A stretch of 64,000 bases of DNA. Source: WHSW01 sp963821345 (GTDB lineage Bacteria; Actinomycetota; Thermoleophilia; Solirubrobacterales; 70-9). Location: assembly GCA_963821345.1 (NCBI GenBank), contig CAWGDM010000012.1, positions 496,001 to 560,000 on the forward strand, written 5' to 3'. The position numbers were made by a program, and so were the translations under genes. Below, piece after piece: positions 35,206-49,811 of the stretch (position 1 is the stretch's first letter; every line of letters begins with the position of its first letter). A model generated the notes under the pieces. That model made no database searches and was not told the origin of the DNA. It was given only the letters and a program-made list of their open reading frames with translations.

Positions 35206-35640
35206 CTACTGAACGGTGATCGTGCCCTTCATGCCGAGGTCCTCGTGCCCGTCGATGCTGCAGTACATCGTGTAGGTGCCGGGCTTCAGGTCGGCGGTGA
35301 ACGAGCCGGAGGAACCCGGAGCGAGGTCGTCGCTGCCCTCCTCGACCCCGTTGCCCTCGATCTCGAGGTTGTGGGTCGTCTGACCGTCGTTGGAGACGTC
35401 GAAGGTCACCGAGCCGGCCTTGACCGAAACGTCGGAGGGGTCGATCTTGTATTCGGTCTCGCCGAGGCTCACGGACTGAGCGCTGCCCCCTCCGGCCGTG
35501 GTCGACGATTCGGTGCTCGACGCGGTGGTGGACGTGTCGCTCGAAGCAGCGGTCGAGCTGGTGTCGTCGCTGCTGCCGCAGGCGGCGAGCATCGCCGGGA
35601 TCGCGACGATCGCGATCAGGGCCAGGAGCTTGCGGGTCAC
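35206..35640 (-). CDS. Cupredoxin-like lipoprotein
   Basis: 144 residues. Signal LLALIAIVAIPAMLAACGSS with lipobox Cys, then a Ser/Thr-rich linker of about 40 residues, then a cupredoxin domain: VKAGSVTFDVSNDGQTTHNL (first His) and YTMYCSIDGHEDLGMKGTIT (Cys, His, Met), a full set of type 1 copper ligands. A surface-bound electron carrier or copper binder is expected. GTG 35640 has GGGAGGT six bases upstream. It is divergent from the ECF sigma gene, with 115 bases between. Confidence 0.87.
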   Translation of the reverse strand: MTRKLLALIAIVAIPAMLAACGSSDDTSSTAASSDTSTTASSTESSTTAGGGSAQSVSLGETEYKIDPSDVSVKAGSVTFDVSNDGQTTHNLEIEGNGVEEGSDDLAPGSSGSFTADLKPGTYTMYCSIDGHEDLGMKGTITVQ

Positions 35641-35755
35641 GGATAACCTCCCTATTGGGTTCTTGCCTTCATCCGTCGATACGGACGGGGTGGCCGGGGG
35701 GATTGACCCGGCGCGCAATCCGCACGCGACGCAGTCTCGTAGAACCAGACGCGTG

Positions 35756-36304
35756 ATGTGGTCACTATCTGATGAAGCTCTGGTCGCCGGGCTCGCGGCG
35801 GGCGACGCGAGCGCCGCCACCGCCTTCGTGCGCCGCTACCAGGCGCGGGTCTTCGGGCTCGCGGTGAGCATGGTCGGCAACCGCGCGATCGCCGAGGAGA
35901 TCGCCCAGGAGGCGTTCACCCGCGCCTGGCGCCACGCCGGCGCCTTCGACGCCCGCCGCGGCCGGGTCTCGACCTGGCTGCTGGCGATCACCCGCAACCT
36001 GGCGATCGACCACCTGCGGGCGAAGCGGACCGAGCCGCTCGACCCCGACTCGATCCGCGAGGCGGAGAGCGCCCTGTGGGTGACCGCGGCCGTCCAGCCG
36101 GGCGCCGACCCGGCCCCGTCGGAGCTGCGCGAATCGCTCGCCGCGCTGCCCGATGAACAGCGCCGCGCGCTGCTGCTGGCGGCGCTGTTCGGGTTCACCG
36201 CCCGCGAGATCGGCGAGATCGAGTCGATCCCGCTGGGGACGGCGAAGACGCGGATCCGGACCGCGACCCAGAAGCTGGCGGCGGCCGAGGAGGGGACGCG
36301 ATGA
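35756..36304 (+). CDS. ECF RNA polymerase sigma factor (SigE/SigK-like)
   Basis: 182 residues. Region 2: RYQARVFGLAVSMVGNRAIA, EEIAQEAFTRAWRHAGAFD and RGRVSTWLLAITRNLAIDHL (region 2.4). Region 4: ALPDEQRRALLLAALFGFTA, REIGEIESIPLGTAKTRIRT. It directs polymerase to a stress regulon and is held by the anti-sigma factor encoded next, whose start overlaps its stop (ATGA). ATG 35756 fits the short N-terminus usual for ECFs. The divergent cupredoxin gene is a candidate target. Confidence 0.93.
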   Translation: MWSLSDEALVAGLAAGDASAATAFVRRYQARVFGLAVSMVGNRAIAEEIAQEAFTRAWRHAGAFDARRGRVSTWLLAITRNLAIDHLRAKRTEPLDPDSIREAESALWVTAAVQPGADPAPSELRESLAALPDEQRRALLLAALFGFTAREIGEIESIPLGTAKTRIRTATQKLAAAEEGTR

Positions 36305-36987
36305 GTGCCGCCGACTGCGAGCGCCTGCACGAGCTCGGGGCCGAGATCGCGCTCGGGATCGCCGACGGCGAGGAGCGCGCCTGGGCGCTCGACCACCTCG
36401 CCGACTGCCCCGAGTGCCGCGCCCGGGTCGAGCGCCTGGCGACGCTCGCCGACGAGCTGCTGCTGATCGCCCCGGCGGACGAGCCGCCGGCCGGCTTCGA
36501 GGCCCGGGTCGTCGACGCGTTCGAGCCCCGGCCCAGCCCACGGCGCTCGTGGCTGGGACGCGTCGCGCTGCCGCTCGGCGCGGCGCTGGCGGCGGCGGCT
36601 GCGGCAGCCGCGATCGTCTGGGCGATCGGCTCCGACGACCGCTCGCTCGCCGACTCCTACCGCGATACGCTCGCCGTCGCCCACGGCCAGTACTTCGACG
36701 CGGCCCCGATCGAGCTCCCCGGCGGCCAGCCGATCGGCTACGTCTACGGCTACCAGGGCCGCACCTCGTGGGTGGTCGCGATCGTCTACGACGGGGTCGC
36801 GGGCGGCCGCTACCAGCTCGAGGGCGTGACCCACGACGGCCGGACGGTGCCGCTGCGCGAGCTGAAGATCGCCGAGGGCCACGGCAGCACCGGCGGCGCC
36901 ACCCCGGTCGACTACGACGACCTGGCCCAGGTCCGCGTCCTCGACGGCGCCGGCCGGACCGTCGCCGACGCCGACCTGCAGGAGTAG
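36301..36987 (+). CDS. Zinc-finger membrane anti-sigma factor (RskA/ZAS type)
   Basis: 228 residues. ZAS motif ALDHLADCPECRARVERLA (H-x3-C-x2-C), a transmembrane helix (LPLGAALAAAAAAAAIVWAI, about residues 85-104), and an extracytoplasmic domain with LPGGQPIGYVYGYQGRTSWV and VVAIVYDGVAGGRYQLEGVT. The domain resembles the RskA C-terminus fused to a shorter sensor. It binds the sigma factor in the cytosol and releases it after regulated proteolysis outside. Co-translated with the sigma gene. Confidence 0.9.
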   Translation: MSAADCERLHELGAEIALGIADGEERAWALDHLADCPECRARVERLATLADELLLIAPADEPPAGFEARVVDAFEPRPSPRRSWLGRVALPLGAALAAAAAAAAIVWAIGSDDRSLADSYRDTLAVAHGQYFDAAPIELPGGQPIGYVYGYQGRTSWVVAIVYDGVAGGRYQLEGVTHDGRTVPLRELKIAEGHGSTGGATPVDYDDLAQVRVLDGAGRTVADADLQE

Positions 36988-37033
36988 CCGATCCCTCCAA
37001 TTGCGGTTCGGCGGCCCGCAACCCGGGTAGCGG

Positions 37034-37410
37034 ATGGGCATGTCAACCCCACTGATCATCGTCATCGCCATCGCCGCGGTCCTCGTCATCGCCCTGATCG
37101 CCGCGCTCGTGCGCCGGCGCTCCGCCGAGCTCGAGATCGAGCAGGAGCGTCTCTCGGGCGAGGCCGCAGCCCACCGCGACCAGGCCGACTCGAACATCGC
37201 CAGGGCGCGGGAGACGCGGCGCCGAGGCCGACCTCCACCGCACCCAGGCGTCAGAGCACGCGGCCGCCGCCGACCGCCACGCCGCCGCGGCGGCCGAACA
37301 CGCCGAGAAGGCCGCCGAGCTGGAGCGCACGGACCCGCACCGCCGGCCAGGCCGCCGCGCGCCACGACGCCGAGGCGGCCGAACGCGAGGAGGCGCTCGA
37401 GCGGCCGTAG
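37034..37410 (+). CDS. Small membrane-anchored coiled-coil protein (two +1 breaks)
   Basis: About 124 residues; +1 steps near 37213 and 37336. One N-terminal membrane helix (PLIIVIAIAAVLVIALIAAL), then a highly charged Ala/Glu/His/Arg-rich helix: AELEIEQERLSGEAAAHRDQ, ASEHAAAADRHAAAAAEHAE and GQAAARHDAEAAEREEALER. Predicted long coiled coil in the cytoplasm. No family recognised. Alternative start at ATG 37040. Confidence 0.55.
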
Positions 37411-37508
37411 CTGCAGGGCTTGGGGTCGAGTCGCATGTTCGCGGTCCGCGCCGGTCACGCGCAGTTAGCGGCCCGCCGCGAACCGCGCCGAGCGGGTATA
37501 CCGGGGGA

Positions 37509-38180
37509 ATGCTCAACGTCCTCGTCGTCGGCGGTCACGGAAAGGTCGGGCTTCGCTTGCTCGAGCTGCTCGCCCAGCGCGGCGACGTCGCCCGCGGCGT
37601 GATCCGCGATCCCGCCCAGGCCGACGATCTGGAGGCGGTCGGCGCCCACCCGGTGGTCGACGACCTCGAGGTCGACAGCCAGGGCCAGCTCGACCACGCG
37701 GTCGATGGCTCCGACGCGGTCGTCTTCGCCGCTGGAGCCGGCCCCGGGAGCGGTCCCGGCCGCAAGCGGACCGTCGACCTCGGTGCCGCCCTGAAGCTGA
37801 TCGGCGCCTGCCAGGGCACCGGCGTGCGCCGCTATCTGATGGTCAGCGCGATGAACGTCGCCCGCCCCGACGCCTATCCGCCGGAGATGGAGCCCTACTA
37901 CGAGGCCAAGCGCGAGGCCGACGAGGCGCTGCGAGCCTCGGGCCTGGACCACACGATCGTGCGCCCGGGACGGCTGACCGATGACGACCCGACCGGGCTG
38001 ATCGAGGTCGGCATGCCGCTCGCCCACGGGGGCGAGATCAGCCGCACCGACGTCGCCGCAACCCTGGTCGAGACGCTCGATCAGGCACACACGATCGGCC
38101 TCACCTTCGATCTACTCGGGGGCTCGACCCCGGTGCCGGAGGCGATCGCAGCGCTGACAACGGACCCGTTGCGCCCCTAA
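37509..38180 (+). CDS. NAD(P)H-binding atypical SDR (YwnB/BVR-B-like)
   Basis: 223 residues. LNVLVVGGHGKVGLRLLELL is a Rossmann GxxGxxG site; AHPVVDDLEVDSQGQLDHAV, DAVVFAAGAGPGSGPGRKRT, YLMVSAMNVARPDAYPPEME and DHTIVRPGRLTDDDPTGLIE follow, as in NmrA/BVR-B-type atypical SDRs. There is no catalytic Tyr-x3-Lys pair in the classical place (YYEAKREAD has Y and K spaced by three). TATACC lies six bases before ATG 37509. 14 bases separate it from gltB. Confidence 0.87.
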   Translation: MLNVLVVGGHGKVGLRLLELLAQRGDVARGVIRDPAQADDLEAVGAHPVVDDLEVDSQGQLDHAVDGSDAVVFAAGAGPGSGPGRKRTVDLGAALKLIGACQGTGVRRYLMVSAMNVARPDAYPPEMEPYYEAKREADEALRASGLDHTIVRPGRLTDDDPTGLIEVGMPLAHGGEISRTDVAATLVETLDQAHTIGLTFDLLGGSTPVPEAIAALTTDPLRP

Positions 38181-38193
38181 CTGCCGTAAATTT

Positions 38194-42877
<4,684 letters not shown>

Positions 42878-42902
42878 GCACAGCGAACGCGCAATCGGTG
42901 CG

Positions 42903-44357
<1,455 letters not shown>

Positions 44358-44548
44358 AGCGGTTTTCGGACGCCTCGGAGCCCGGCACCTGACAACAGGG
44401 CGAACCGATCGCGGCTAGATTTGGACTCCCGGACAGAGGGGCTCGTGGCCGGCATCCCTAGGCTGCAGCCTCCAAAGTCGCAGACCCGATCAAAACGCGG
44501 GTCCCGCCGCCGCGCGGGCCCTTTGCGCGTAGGAGGAATAGAACCAGG

Positions 44549-46702
44549 ATGACGAGGATCCGCCAGCAGAACGTGTCCGCCAGCCAGTGGAGCTCCAATG
44601 GCGAGGCCCTGGGTACGGTCGACCTCACCGAGGAGTCGAACAACCCGTTCGGCCTCAACGTCTTTTCCTCCGCGGTCCAGAAGGAACGCCTCTCCAAGGA
44701 CACCTATCGCAAGCTGCAGGACGTGCTCGAGACCGGCACGGCCCTGGACACCGAGCTCGCGGACGAGGTCGCCGAGGCGATGAAGGAGTGGGCGCTGGAG
44801 CGCGGCGCCACCCACTACACCCACGTCTTCCAGCCGCTCACCGGCCTGACCGCCGAGAAGCATGATTCGTTCTTCGAGCCCGACGGCTCCGGCGGCGCGG
44901 TCGCCAACTTCTCCGGCAAGGAGCTGATCCAGGGCGAGCCCGACGCCTCGTCGTTCCCCACCGGCGGCGTGCGCGCGACATTCGAGGCGCGCGGCTATAC
45001 CGCCTGGGACCCGACCAGCCCGGCGTTCATCCTCGAGAACCCCAACGGCGCCCTGCTCTGCATCCCGACCGCCTTCGCCTCCTGGACCGGTGAGGCGCTG
45101 GACGCGAAGATCCCGCTGCTGCGGTCGATGGACGCGCTCTCGAGGTCGGCGATCGGCGCGCTGCGGATCCTCGGCGACGACGAGGCGCAGCGGGTGTTCA
45201 CCACCGTCGGCCCCGAGCAGGAGTACTTCCTGATCGACGAGCAGTACTTCTTCGAGCGCCCCGACCTGGTGACCACGGGCCGGACCCTGTTCGGCGCCAA
45301 GCCGCCGAAGGGCCACGAGCTCGACGACCACTACTTCGGCTCGATCCCGGAGCGGATCCTCGCCTGCATGCTCGACACCGAGACCGAGCTGCGCAAGCTC
45401 GGCGTCCCGGTCAAGACCCGCCACAACGAGGTCGCCCCCGGCCAGTACGAGATCGCACCGATCTTCGAGAACTCGAACGTCGGCTCCGACCACCAGCAGC
45501 TGACGATGCAGATGATGCAGAACGTCGCCCGCAGGTACGGGCTCGTCTGCCTGCTGCACGAGAAGCCGTTCGCCGGCGTCAACGGATCCGGCAAGCACAA
45601 CAACTGGTCGATGGGCACCGACGCCGGCCACAACCTGATGGAGCCCGGCGACACCCCGGCGGAGAACTTCAGCTTCCTGTTCTTCTGCGCCGCGGTGATC
45701 CAGGCGGTCAACAAGCATCAGGGCCTGCTGCGCGCCTCGGTCGCCAGCATCGGCCAGGACCACCGCCTGGGCGCCAACGAGGCCCCGCCGGCGATCATCT
45801 CGATCTTCCTCGGCGGCGAGCTCGACAAGGTGTTCGAGACGATCGAGGCCGGGGACGGCGACCCGAACACGCCCGGCTCGTTCCTCGAGCTCGGGGCGTC
45901 GGTGCTGCCGAAGCTGCCGATGCACGGCGGCGACCGCAACCGGACCTCGCCGTTCGCGTTCACCGGCAACAAGTTCGAGTTCCGCGCCGTCGGCTCGAGC
46001 GCCTCGCTGGCGTTCCCGAACACGGTCCTGAACACGATCGTCGCCGAGGCGATCGACGACCTGGCCGCCAAGCTCCAGGCCAAGATCGACGGCGGGACCG
46101 ACCTCAACGACGCGATCACCGAGGTCGTCCGCGACAGCTACGCCGCCAACAAGCAGATCATCTTCGGCGGCGACAACTACGACGAGGCCTGGCACGCCGA
46201 GGCCGAGGAGCGCGGGCTGAAGAACCTGCGCACGACGCCCGAGGCGCTGCCCGAGGTGGTCTCGCCGCAGACGATCGAGACCTTCGGCAAGTACGAGGTG
46301 CTCTCCGAGCGCGAGCTCGAGTCGCGCTACGAGGTCTGGATCGAGCAGTACATCGTCAACGCCAACATCGAGGCGGAGACCGCGCACGACATCGCCAAGA
46401 CGATGATCATGCCCGCGACCCTGCGCTACCTGGCGGCGATCGACGCCGCCCAGGTGGCCGCGACGGGGATCGGCGGCCAGACCAAGGAGCTGGTCGTCGC
46501 GCTCGCCTCGACGATCAACCAGCTCGAGACCGCGAACGCCTACCCCGACGGGGTCGAGGGGCTGGACCTGGCGGTCTACGCCCGCGACAACCAGATCGCC
46601 GCGATGGCGGCGGTCCGCGAGGTCGCCGACAAGCTCGAGAAGGTCGTCGCCGACGACCTCTGGCCGCTGCCGAAGTACTCCGAGATCCTGTTCGTGCGCT
46701 GA
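44549..46702 (+). CDS. glnN: Glutamine synthetase type III
   Basis: 717 residues, the size of GSIII and far larger than GSI. Type-specific motifs: NPFGLNVFSSAVQKERLSKD, HYTHVFQPLTGLTAEKHDSF, GPEQEYFLIDEQYFFERPDL, VKTRHNEVAPGQYEIAPIFE, HEKPFAGVNGSGKHNNWSMG and RNRTSPFAFTGNKFEFRAVG. Active-site Glu, His and Arg are in the right places. It condenses ammonia and glutamate; with gltBD it gives a full GS-GOGAT cycle in this window. ATG 44549 has AGGAGG upstream (44530-44535). Confidence 0.95.
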   Translation: MTRIRQQNVSASQWSSNGEALGTVDLTEESNNPFGLNVFSSAVQKERLSKDTYRKLQDVLETGTALDTELADEVAEAMKEWALERGATHYTHVFQPLTGLTAEKHDSFFEPDGSGGAVANFSGKELIQGEPDASSFPTGGVRATFEARGYTAWDPTSPAFILENPNGALLCIPTAFASWTGEALDAKIPLLRSMDALSRSAIGALRILGDDEAQRVFTTVGPEQEYFLIDEQYFFERPDLVTTGRTLFGAKPPKGHELDDHYFGSIPERILACMLDTETELRKLGVPVKTRHNEVAPGQYEIAPIFENSNVGSDHQQLTMQMMQNVARRYGLVCLLHEKPFAGVNGSGKHNNWSMGTDAGHNLMEPGDTPAENFSFLFFCAAVIQAVNKHQGLLRASVASIGQDHRLGANEAPPAIISIFLGGELDKVFETIEAGDGDPNTPGSFLELGASVLPKLPMHGGDRNRTSPFAFTGNKFEFRAVGSSASLAFPNTVLNTIVAEAIDDLAAKLQAKIDGGTDLNDAITEVVRDSYAANKQIIFGGDNYDEAWHAEAEERGLKNLRTTPEALPEVVSPQTIETFGKYEVLSERELESRYEVWIEQYIVNANIEAETAHDIAKTMIMPATLRYLAAIDAAQVAATGIGGQTKELVVALASTINQLETANAYPDGVEGLDLAVYARDNQIAAMAAVREVADKLEKVVADDLWPLPKYSEILFVR

Positions 46703-46712
46703 GCCGCCGGCG

Positions 46713-47162
46713 CTAGATCTCGGCGACCGGATCGCCGGTCGCGATCGTGCCGCTGGTGAGCACGTCGCAGCGCAGGCCGGCGCGGTGGACCATGCCCCGC
46801 AACACGCCGTCGCGGGTCAGCCCCTGCAGGTGGCTGCAGGGCTCGCAGAGCTCGACCCCGACGCACTCGACCCCGCCGACGGCGAACCGCTTGCCGACCA
46901 GGTCGTTGAGGCCGATTCCGCGGGTGAGCACGTTGCGGCGCGACTCGTCGTGGGTGAGCGCGATCCCGGTCTCGGCCGTGAACGCCTCCAGCGCCTCGGC
47001 CTCGATCAGGGTCAGATCCTCGCCCGGGCGCTCGGCGGGAGCGTCGACGAAGTAGCGGTCGCCGACCGGCCCCTGGCCGGCGAGCACCTCGACCGAGTCG
47101 ACCGACTCGGGCAGCTGGGACTCGACCGGCGAGATCGCGATCCGCTCGACCACTCCGGCCAT
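46713..47162 (-). CDS. MOSC-domain protein
   Basis: 149 residues. VVERIAISPVESQLPESVDS, GQGPVGDRYFVDAPAERPGE, LTLIEAEALEAFTAETGIAL, RRNVLTRGIGLNDLVGKRF, and the conserved ELCEPCSHLQGLTRDGVLRG with the sulfur-accepting Cys. These proteins bind a sulfurated molybdenum cofactor or sulfur carrier. It may serve the molybdopterin enzyme at 25245-27501, though the two are far apart. Starts four bases after the stop of the upstream secreted hydrolase gene. Confidence 0.88.
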   Translation of the reverse strand: MAGVVERIAISPVESQLPESVDSVEVLAGQGPVGDRYFVDAPAERPGEDLTLIEAEALEAFTAETGIALTHDESRRNVLTRGIGLNDLVGKRFAVGGVECVGVELCEPCSHLQGLTRDGVLRGMVHRAGLRCDVLTSGTIATGDPVAEI

Positions 47163-47166
47163 CGGC

Positions 47167-48552
47167 TCAATCGCCCCCGAACGCTCGGCTCAGGAACGGC
47201 TTCACCGTCTTCAGGAAGGCGTTCGTCCTCGGCGCCGCGGTCAGCGGGTCCAGGTGCGCGGTCGACTCGGTCCGGTCGACCAGCGTCGACTCGCCCTTGG
47301 TCGTCTTCGACTTGCGGATGAAGGCGCGGGCGCCGTTCAGGACCCCGCCCTGGGTGAGGTCGGTCTGGAACGCGTACAGCGGCACGTCGACCTGCTTCAG
47401 GTGCTCGAGCCGCAGCCCGAGGAACTGCGCCACGTCGTTCTCGGTCAGCTCGTTGGCGCCGTTGGTGTCGATCGTCAGCCGCTTCGGGAAGTACCACTCG
47501 ACCGCGTTGGTCGGCTCCTGGCCGAAGGTGTCGGCCAGGCGCGCCACCGGGGTGACGCCGCCGTCGGCCCAGTCGCGCGGCGTGCCCATGTCGGCCAGGC
47601 CACCGGCGTTGACGTGCAGCAGCCCGAGCCCGGCCGGGGAGGTGTCGCGGTCGAAGGCGTAGCCGAACAGCGCCCGGTTGGTGACCGGGACCGGCGGCTT
47701 GAACTCGGCCGGCAGCAGGGGGAAGTTCTGCAGCAGCGAGGCGTCGGCGGTCGGCGCCAGCTTCGCGTACAGCCCGCCGACCTCGGCGAACAGCCCGGCC
47801 GCCTCGGGGACGCCGATCCCGAGCAGGTCGAGGAACGGGTTGCCGGTCGCCAGGTCGGCGATCTGCTGCTGGGCCTGGGCGAGGTCGAAGGCGTCGAAGC
47901 TGCCCAGCAGGCCGCCGTCGATCAGCACGATCCCGTCGAGGTCCCTGAAGCCGGGCTTGCCGGCGAAGTCCCAGGTCGCATAGGCGGCGGTCAGCGAGGC
48001 GCCGAGCGAGTGGCCGCCGAGGACGACGCTGCGCCCGCCCTTGCTCGCCCGCCTGATCACCGCGCGGACGTCGTTGAGCGCGACCGCCATCCCCCACTCG
48101 CGCGCGAACCCGTACTGGCTCGCGTCGAGGAAGTTGAAGTGGCTGGGTGGCGTCGCGCCGCTGATCCAGCCGAGGTAGTAGTCGAAGACCTCCTGCAGCG
48201 ACTTCTGGCCCGCGAGCCCCTGCTTGAACATCGCCGTGTCCTCGAACGCGTCCTCGCGCCGGTCGACGGCCCAGACCTGCAGGTCGGGGACGTTCTTGAC
48301 CAGCCAGCGCGCGTCGAGGGTGAAGTCGCCGGCGCCGCCCGAGGTCCCGGGCATCAGCACCAGCACGTGGTCGGCTTTCTTCGAGCCGAACTCGTGGACG
48401 GTGACCTGGTTGTACTGCGCGGGCCCGGGAGCGGACGGGGTCGCGACCGTGGTCAGCCGCTCCTTGACCGCCGCCGAGCCGGGGGCCGCGCAGACGAGCG
48501 CAGCGACCAGCGCCGTGGCCGCGGCCGCGACGATCCGCGCCCCCGCGCCCAC
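47167..48552 (-). CDS. Secreted alpha/beta hydrolase
   Basis: 461 residues with a signal peptide (ARIVAAAATALVAALVCAAP then GSAA). VHEFGSKKADHVLVLMPGTS starts the fold; oxyanion region PGTSGGAG; nucleophile elbow SVVLGGHSLGASLTAAYATW; DGIVLIDGGLLGSFDAFDLA. A C-terminal VPLYAFQTDLTQGGVLNGAR and a late His complete the triad. Large insert between residues 200 and 330 with NFPLLPAEFKPPVPV. Exported esterase or lipase is likely; substrate unknown. GTG 48552 begins four bases after the upstream gene stop. Confidence 0.82.
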   Translation of the reverse strand: MGAGARIVAAAATALVAALVCAAPGSAAVKERLTTVATPSAPGPAQYNQVTVHEFGSKKADHVLVLMPGTSGGAGDFTLDARWLVKNVPDLQVWAVDRREDAFEDTAMFKQGLAGQKSLQEVFDYYLGWISGATPPSHFNFLDASQYGFAREWGMAVALNDVRAVIRRASKGGRSVVLGGHSLGASLTAAYATWDFAGKPGFRDLDGIVLIDGGLLGSFDAFDLAQAQQQIADLATGNPFLDLLGIGVPEAAGLFAEVGGLYAKLAPTADASLLQNFPLLPAEFKPPVPVTNRALFGYAFDRDTSPAGLGLLHVNAGGLADMGTPRDWADGGVTPVARLADTFGQEPTNAVEWYFPKRLTIDTNGANELTENDVAQFLGLRLEHLKQVDVPLYAFQTDLTQGGVLNGARAFIRKSKTTKGESTLVDRTESTAHLDPLTAAPRTNAFLKTVKPFLSRAFGGD

Positions 48553-48556
48553 GCGA

Positions 48557-48952
48557 TTACTTGGCCTCGGCCTCGAGCCGCTTGCGGGCCTTGAGCACCG
48601 CGGGGACCGAGCAGCGCACGACCTTGGCGATCTCGCCGTTGGGGCGGTCGGGATCGCGGTCGATCTCGAACTCGATCAGCGCCACCGTACGGATCTTGGC
48701 GCGCTCCTCGAGCGTCGCCGTCTTCGGCGCGGCCGCGTCGGCCTCCTCGGTCGCCAGCGCGCGCCTGCACGAGAGGCAGTAGGTCTTGCCGCCGCGCTTC
48801 ATCCAGCCGGCGGGCGGCCCACGGCGCTCGTGCCCGGGCATCCAGCGGCTGATCACGCCACAGCGCGCACAGTGAAACTCCGTGGTGGTCCCACGGCGGC
48901 GGCTGGTTTTGCTGACGACGTGATGAGTGCCGGTATCGGCGGCAGAAGACAT
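48557..48952 (-). CDS. Zinc-ribbon protein with C-terminal HTH-like helix pair
   Basis: 131 residues. Zinc ribbon: FHCARCGVISRWMPG and KTYCLSCRRALATEE (two C-x2-C pairs, about residues 27-63). C-terminus: AKIRTVALIEFEIDRDPDRP, then NGEIAKVVRCSVPAVLKARK, a helix-turn-helix-like pattern. Possibly a DNA- or RNA-binding regulator; no family recognised. ATG 48952 has AAGGAG seven bases upstream and a long leader that resembles the leader of the DEAD-box helicase gene. Confidence 0.65.
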   Translation of the reverse strand: MSSAADTGTHHVVSKTSRRRGTTTEFHCARCGVISRWMPGHERRGPPAGWMKRGGKTYCLSCRRALATEEADAAAPKTATLEERAKIRTVALIEFEIDRDPDRPNGEIAKVVRCSVPAVLKARKRLEAEAK

Positions 48953-49025
48953 CTGTACTCCTTGTGAGCGTTGAGGAGATCCGAGGATCCGACAGCACTC
49001 ACTGGCGCACGGCGGAACGGACTCG
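48953..49025 (-). promoter_or_regulatory. Leader of the zinc-ribbon/HTH gene, similar to helicase leader
   Basis: Read on the minus strand: AGTCCGTTCCGCCGTGCGCC, AGTGAGTGCTGTCGGATCCT, CGGATCTCCTCAACGCTCAC, AAGGAGTACAG then ATG. Shares the order CCGTGC, CAGTG, CGGRTCYYMGGATYYCC and AAGGAGT with 52432-52515. An RNA element is possible. Confidence 0.4.
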
Positions 49026-49078
49026 GGGGCCGCGCCTCTACGACCCGGGGACCGACAATGTTAGCAAAACGGGCAGTT

Positions 49079-49094
49079 CGTAACATTTGTTACG
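49079..49094. promoter_or_regulatory. Perfect inverted repeat CGTAACA-TT-TGTTACG (operator candidate)
   Basis: Seven-base arms around TT, 127 bases upstream of the zinc-ribbon gene and 51 bases from the end of the NERD-like gene. A further TGTTAGC half-site lies at 49058-49064. The A/T-rich symmetry stands out in this GC-rich DNA and fits a TetR- or MarR-type site. Confidence 0.5.
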
Positions 49095-49144
49095 GAATTC
49101 GGCCCGTCAAAGGCCTCCGCGGCCGCCTAGAGCGCATCACGCCT

Positions 49145-49723
49145 CTAGAAGCCGTCGGGGCGGGTGCAGCGGTGCGAGCGCTGCCCCTCGTGACCAAGCC
49201 GGTCGCGAACCACGGCCAGGGCCAGCTGGACGTCGATCGGCCGCTCGGATCGCCGGCGCTTCGCCAGCCGGGCGACGGCGCGGGGATCCCCGATCACGAT
49301 CGGGCCGGCGCTGCTCGCGCGCAGCGACGGCGCCCGGGTCGAGCGGCAGATCGCGCCGCCGATCTGCTCGGTGCGCACCCCCGCCTCGTGCAGGACGGCG
49401 GCCAGGATCTCGGTCTCGCGCAGAACGCGGTCGACGAGGTCGGCGCGCCCGTCGCCGGGGGCGCGCTCGACGTCGATCACGGTGACCGCGTTCGAGCCGA
49501 CGCAGAGGTGGTCGATCGTGGTCGCGGTCGCCGGCACCGCAAGGTCGTGGAGGATCAGCAGCCCGGCGCCGCTCAGGTGCTTGACCAGGCGCCGTTCGAC
49601 CCGCTCCAGCCCGGCGTCGTCGACGACCGGCTCGAAGCGTTCCTCGGGCAGCGTCGCGTCCGCTGGCCCAGGCCGCTCGTAGGCAGGTGCCGTTCCCCGC
49701 AGCGGCAACGATTCACTTTCCAC
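49145..49723 (-). CDS. NERD-like (nuclease-related domain) protein
   Basis: 192 residues. GLERVERRLVKHLSGAGLLI, LHDLAVPATATTIDHLCVGS, NAVTVIDVERAPGDGRADLV follow the NERD pattern (conserved Asp-His, then V-x-V-I-D), which is related to endonuclease folds. The C-terminus ERPIDVQLALAVVRDRLGHE is helical. Function uncertain. It is divergent from aarF with 88 bases between starts. Confidence 0.6.
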   Translation of the reverse strand: MESESLPLRGTAPAYERPGPADATLPEERFEPVVDDAGLERVERRLVKHLSGAGLLILHDLAVPATATTIDHLCVGSNAVTVIDVERAPGDGRADLVDRVLRETEILAAVLHEAGVRTEQIGGAICRSTRAPSLRASSAGPIVIGDPRAVARLAKRRRSERPIDVQLALAVVRDRLGHEGQRSHRCTRPDGF

Positions 49724-49811
49724 GCCCCCCTATCGGCAGCGGCTCGAAAACCTTTTGCCTTGCACGCCTGATTCGCGCCTGAACGTCCAAGCGCCGCTAC
49801 CGTGACCTGCG

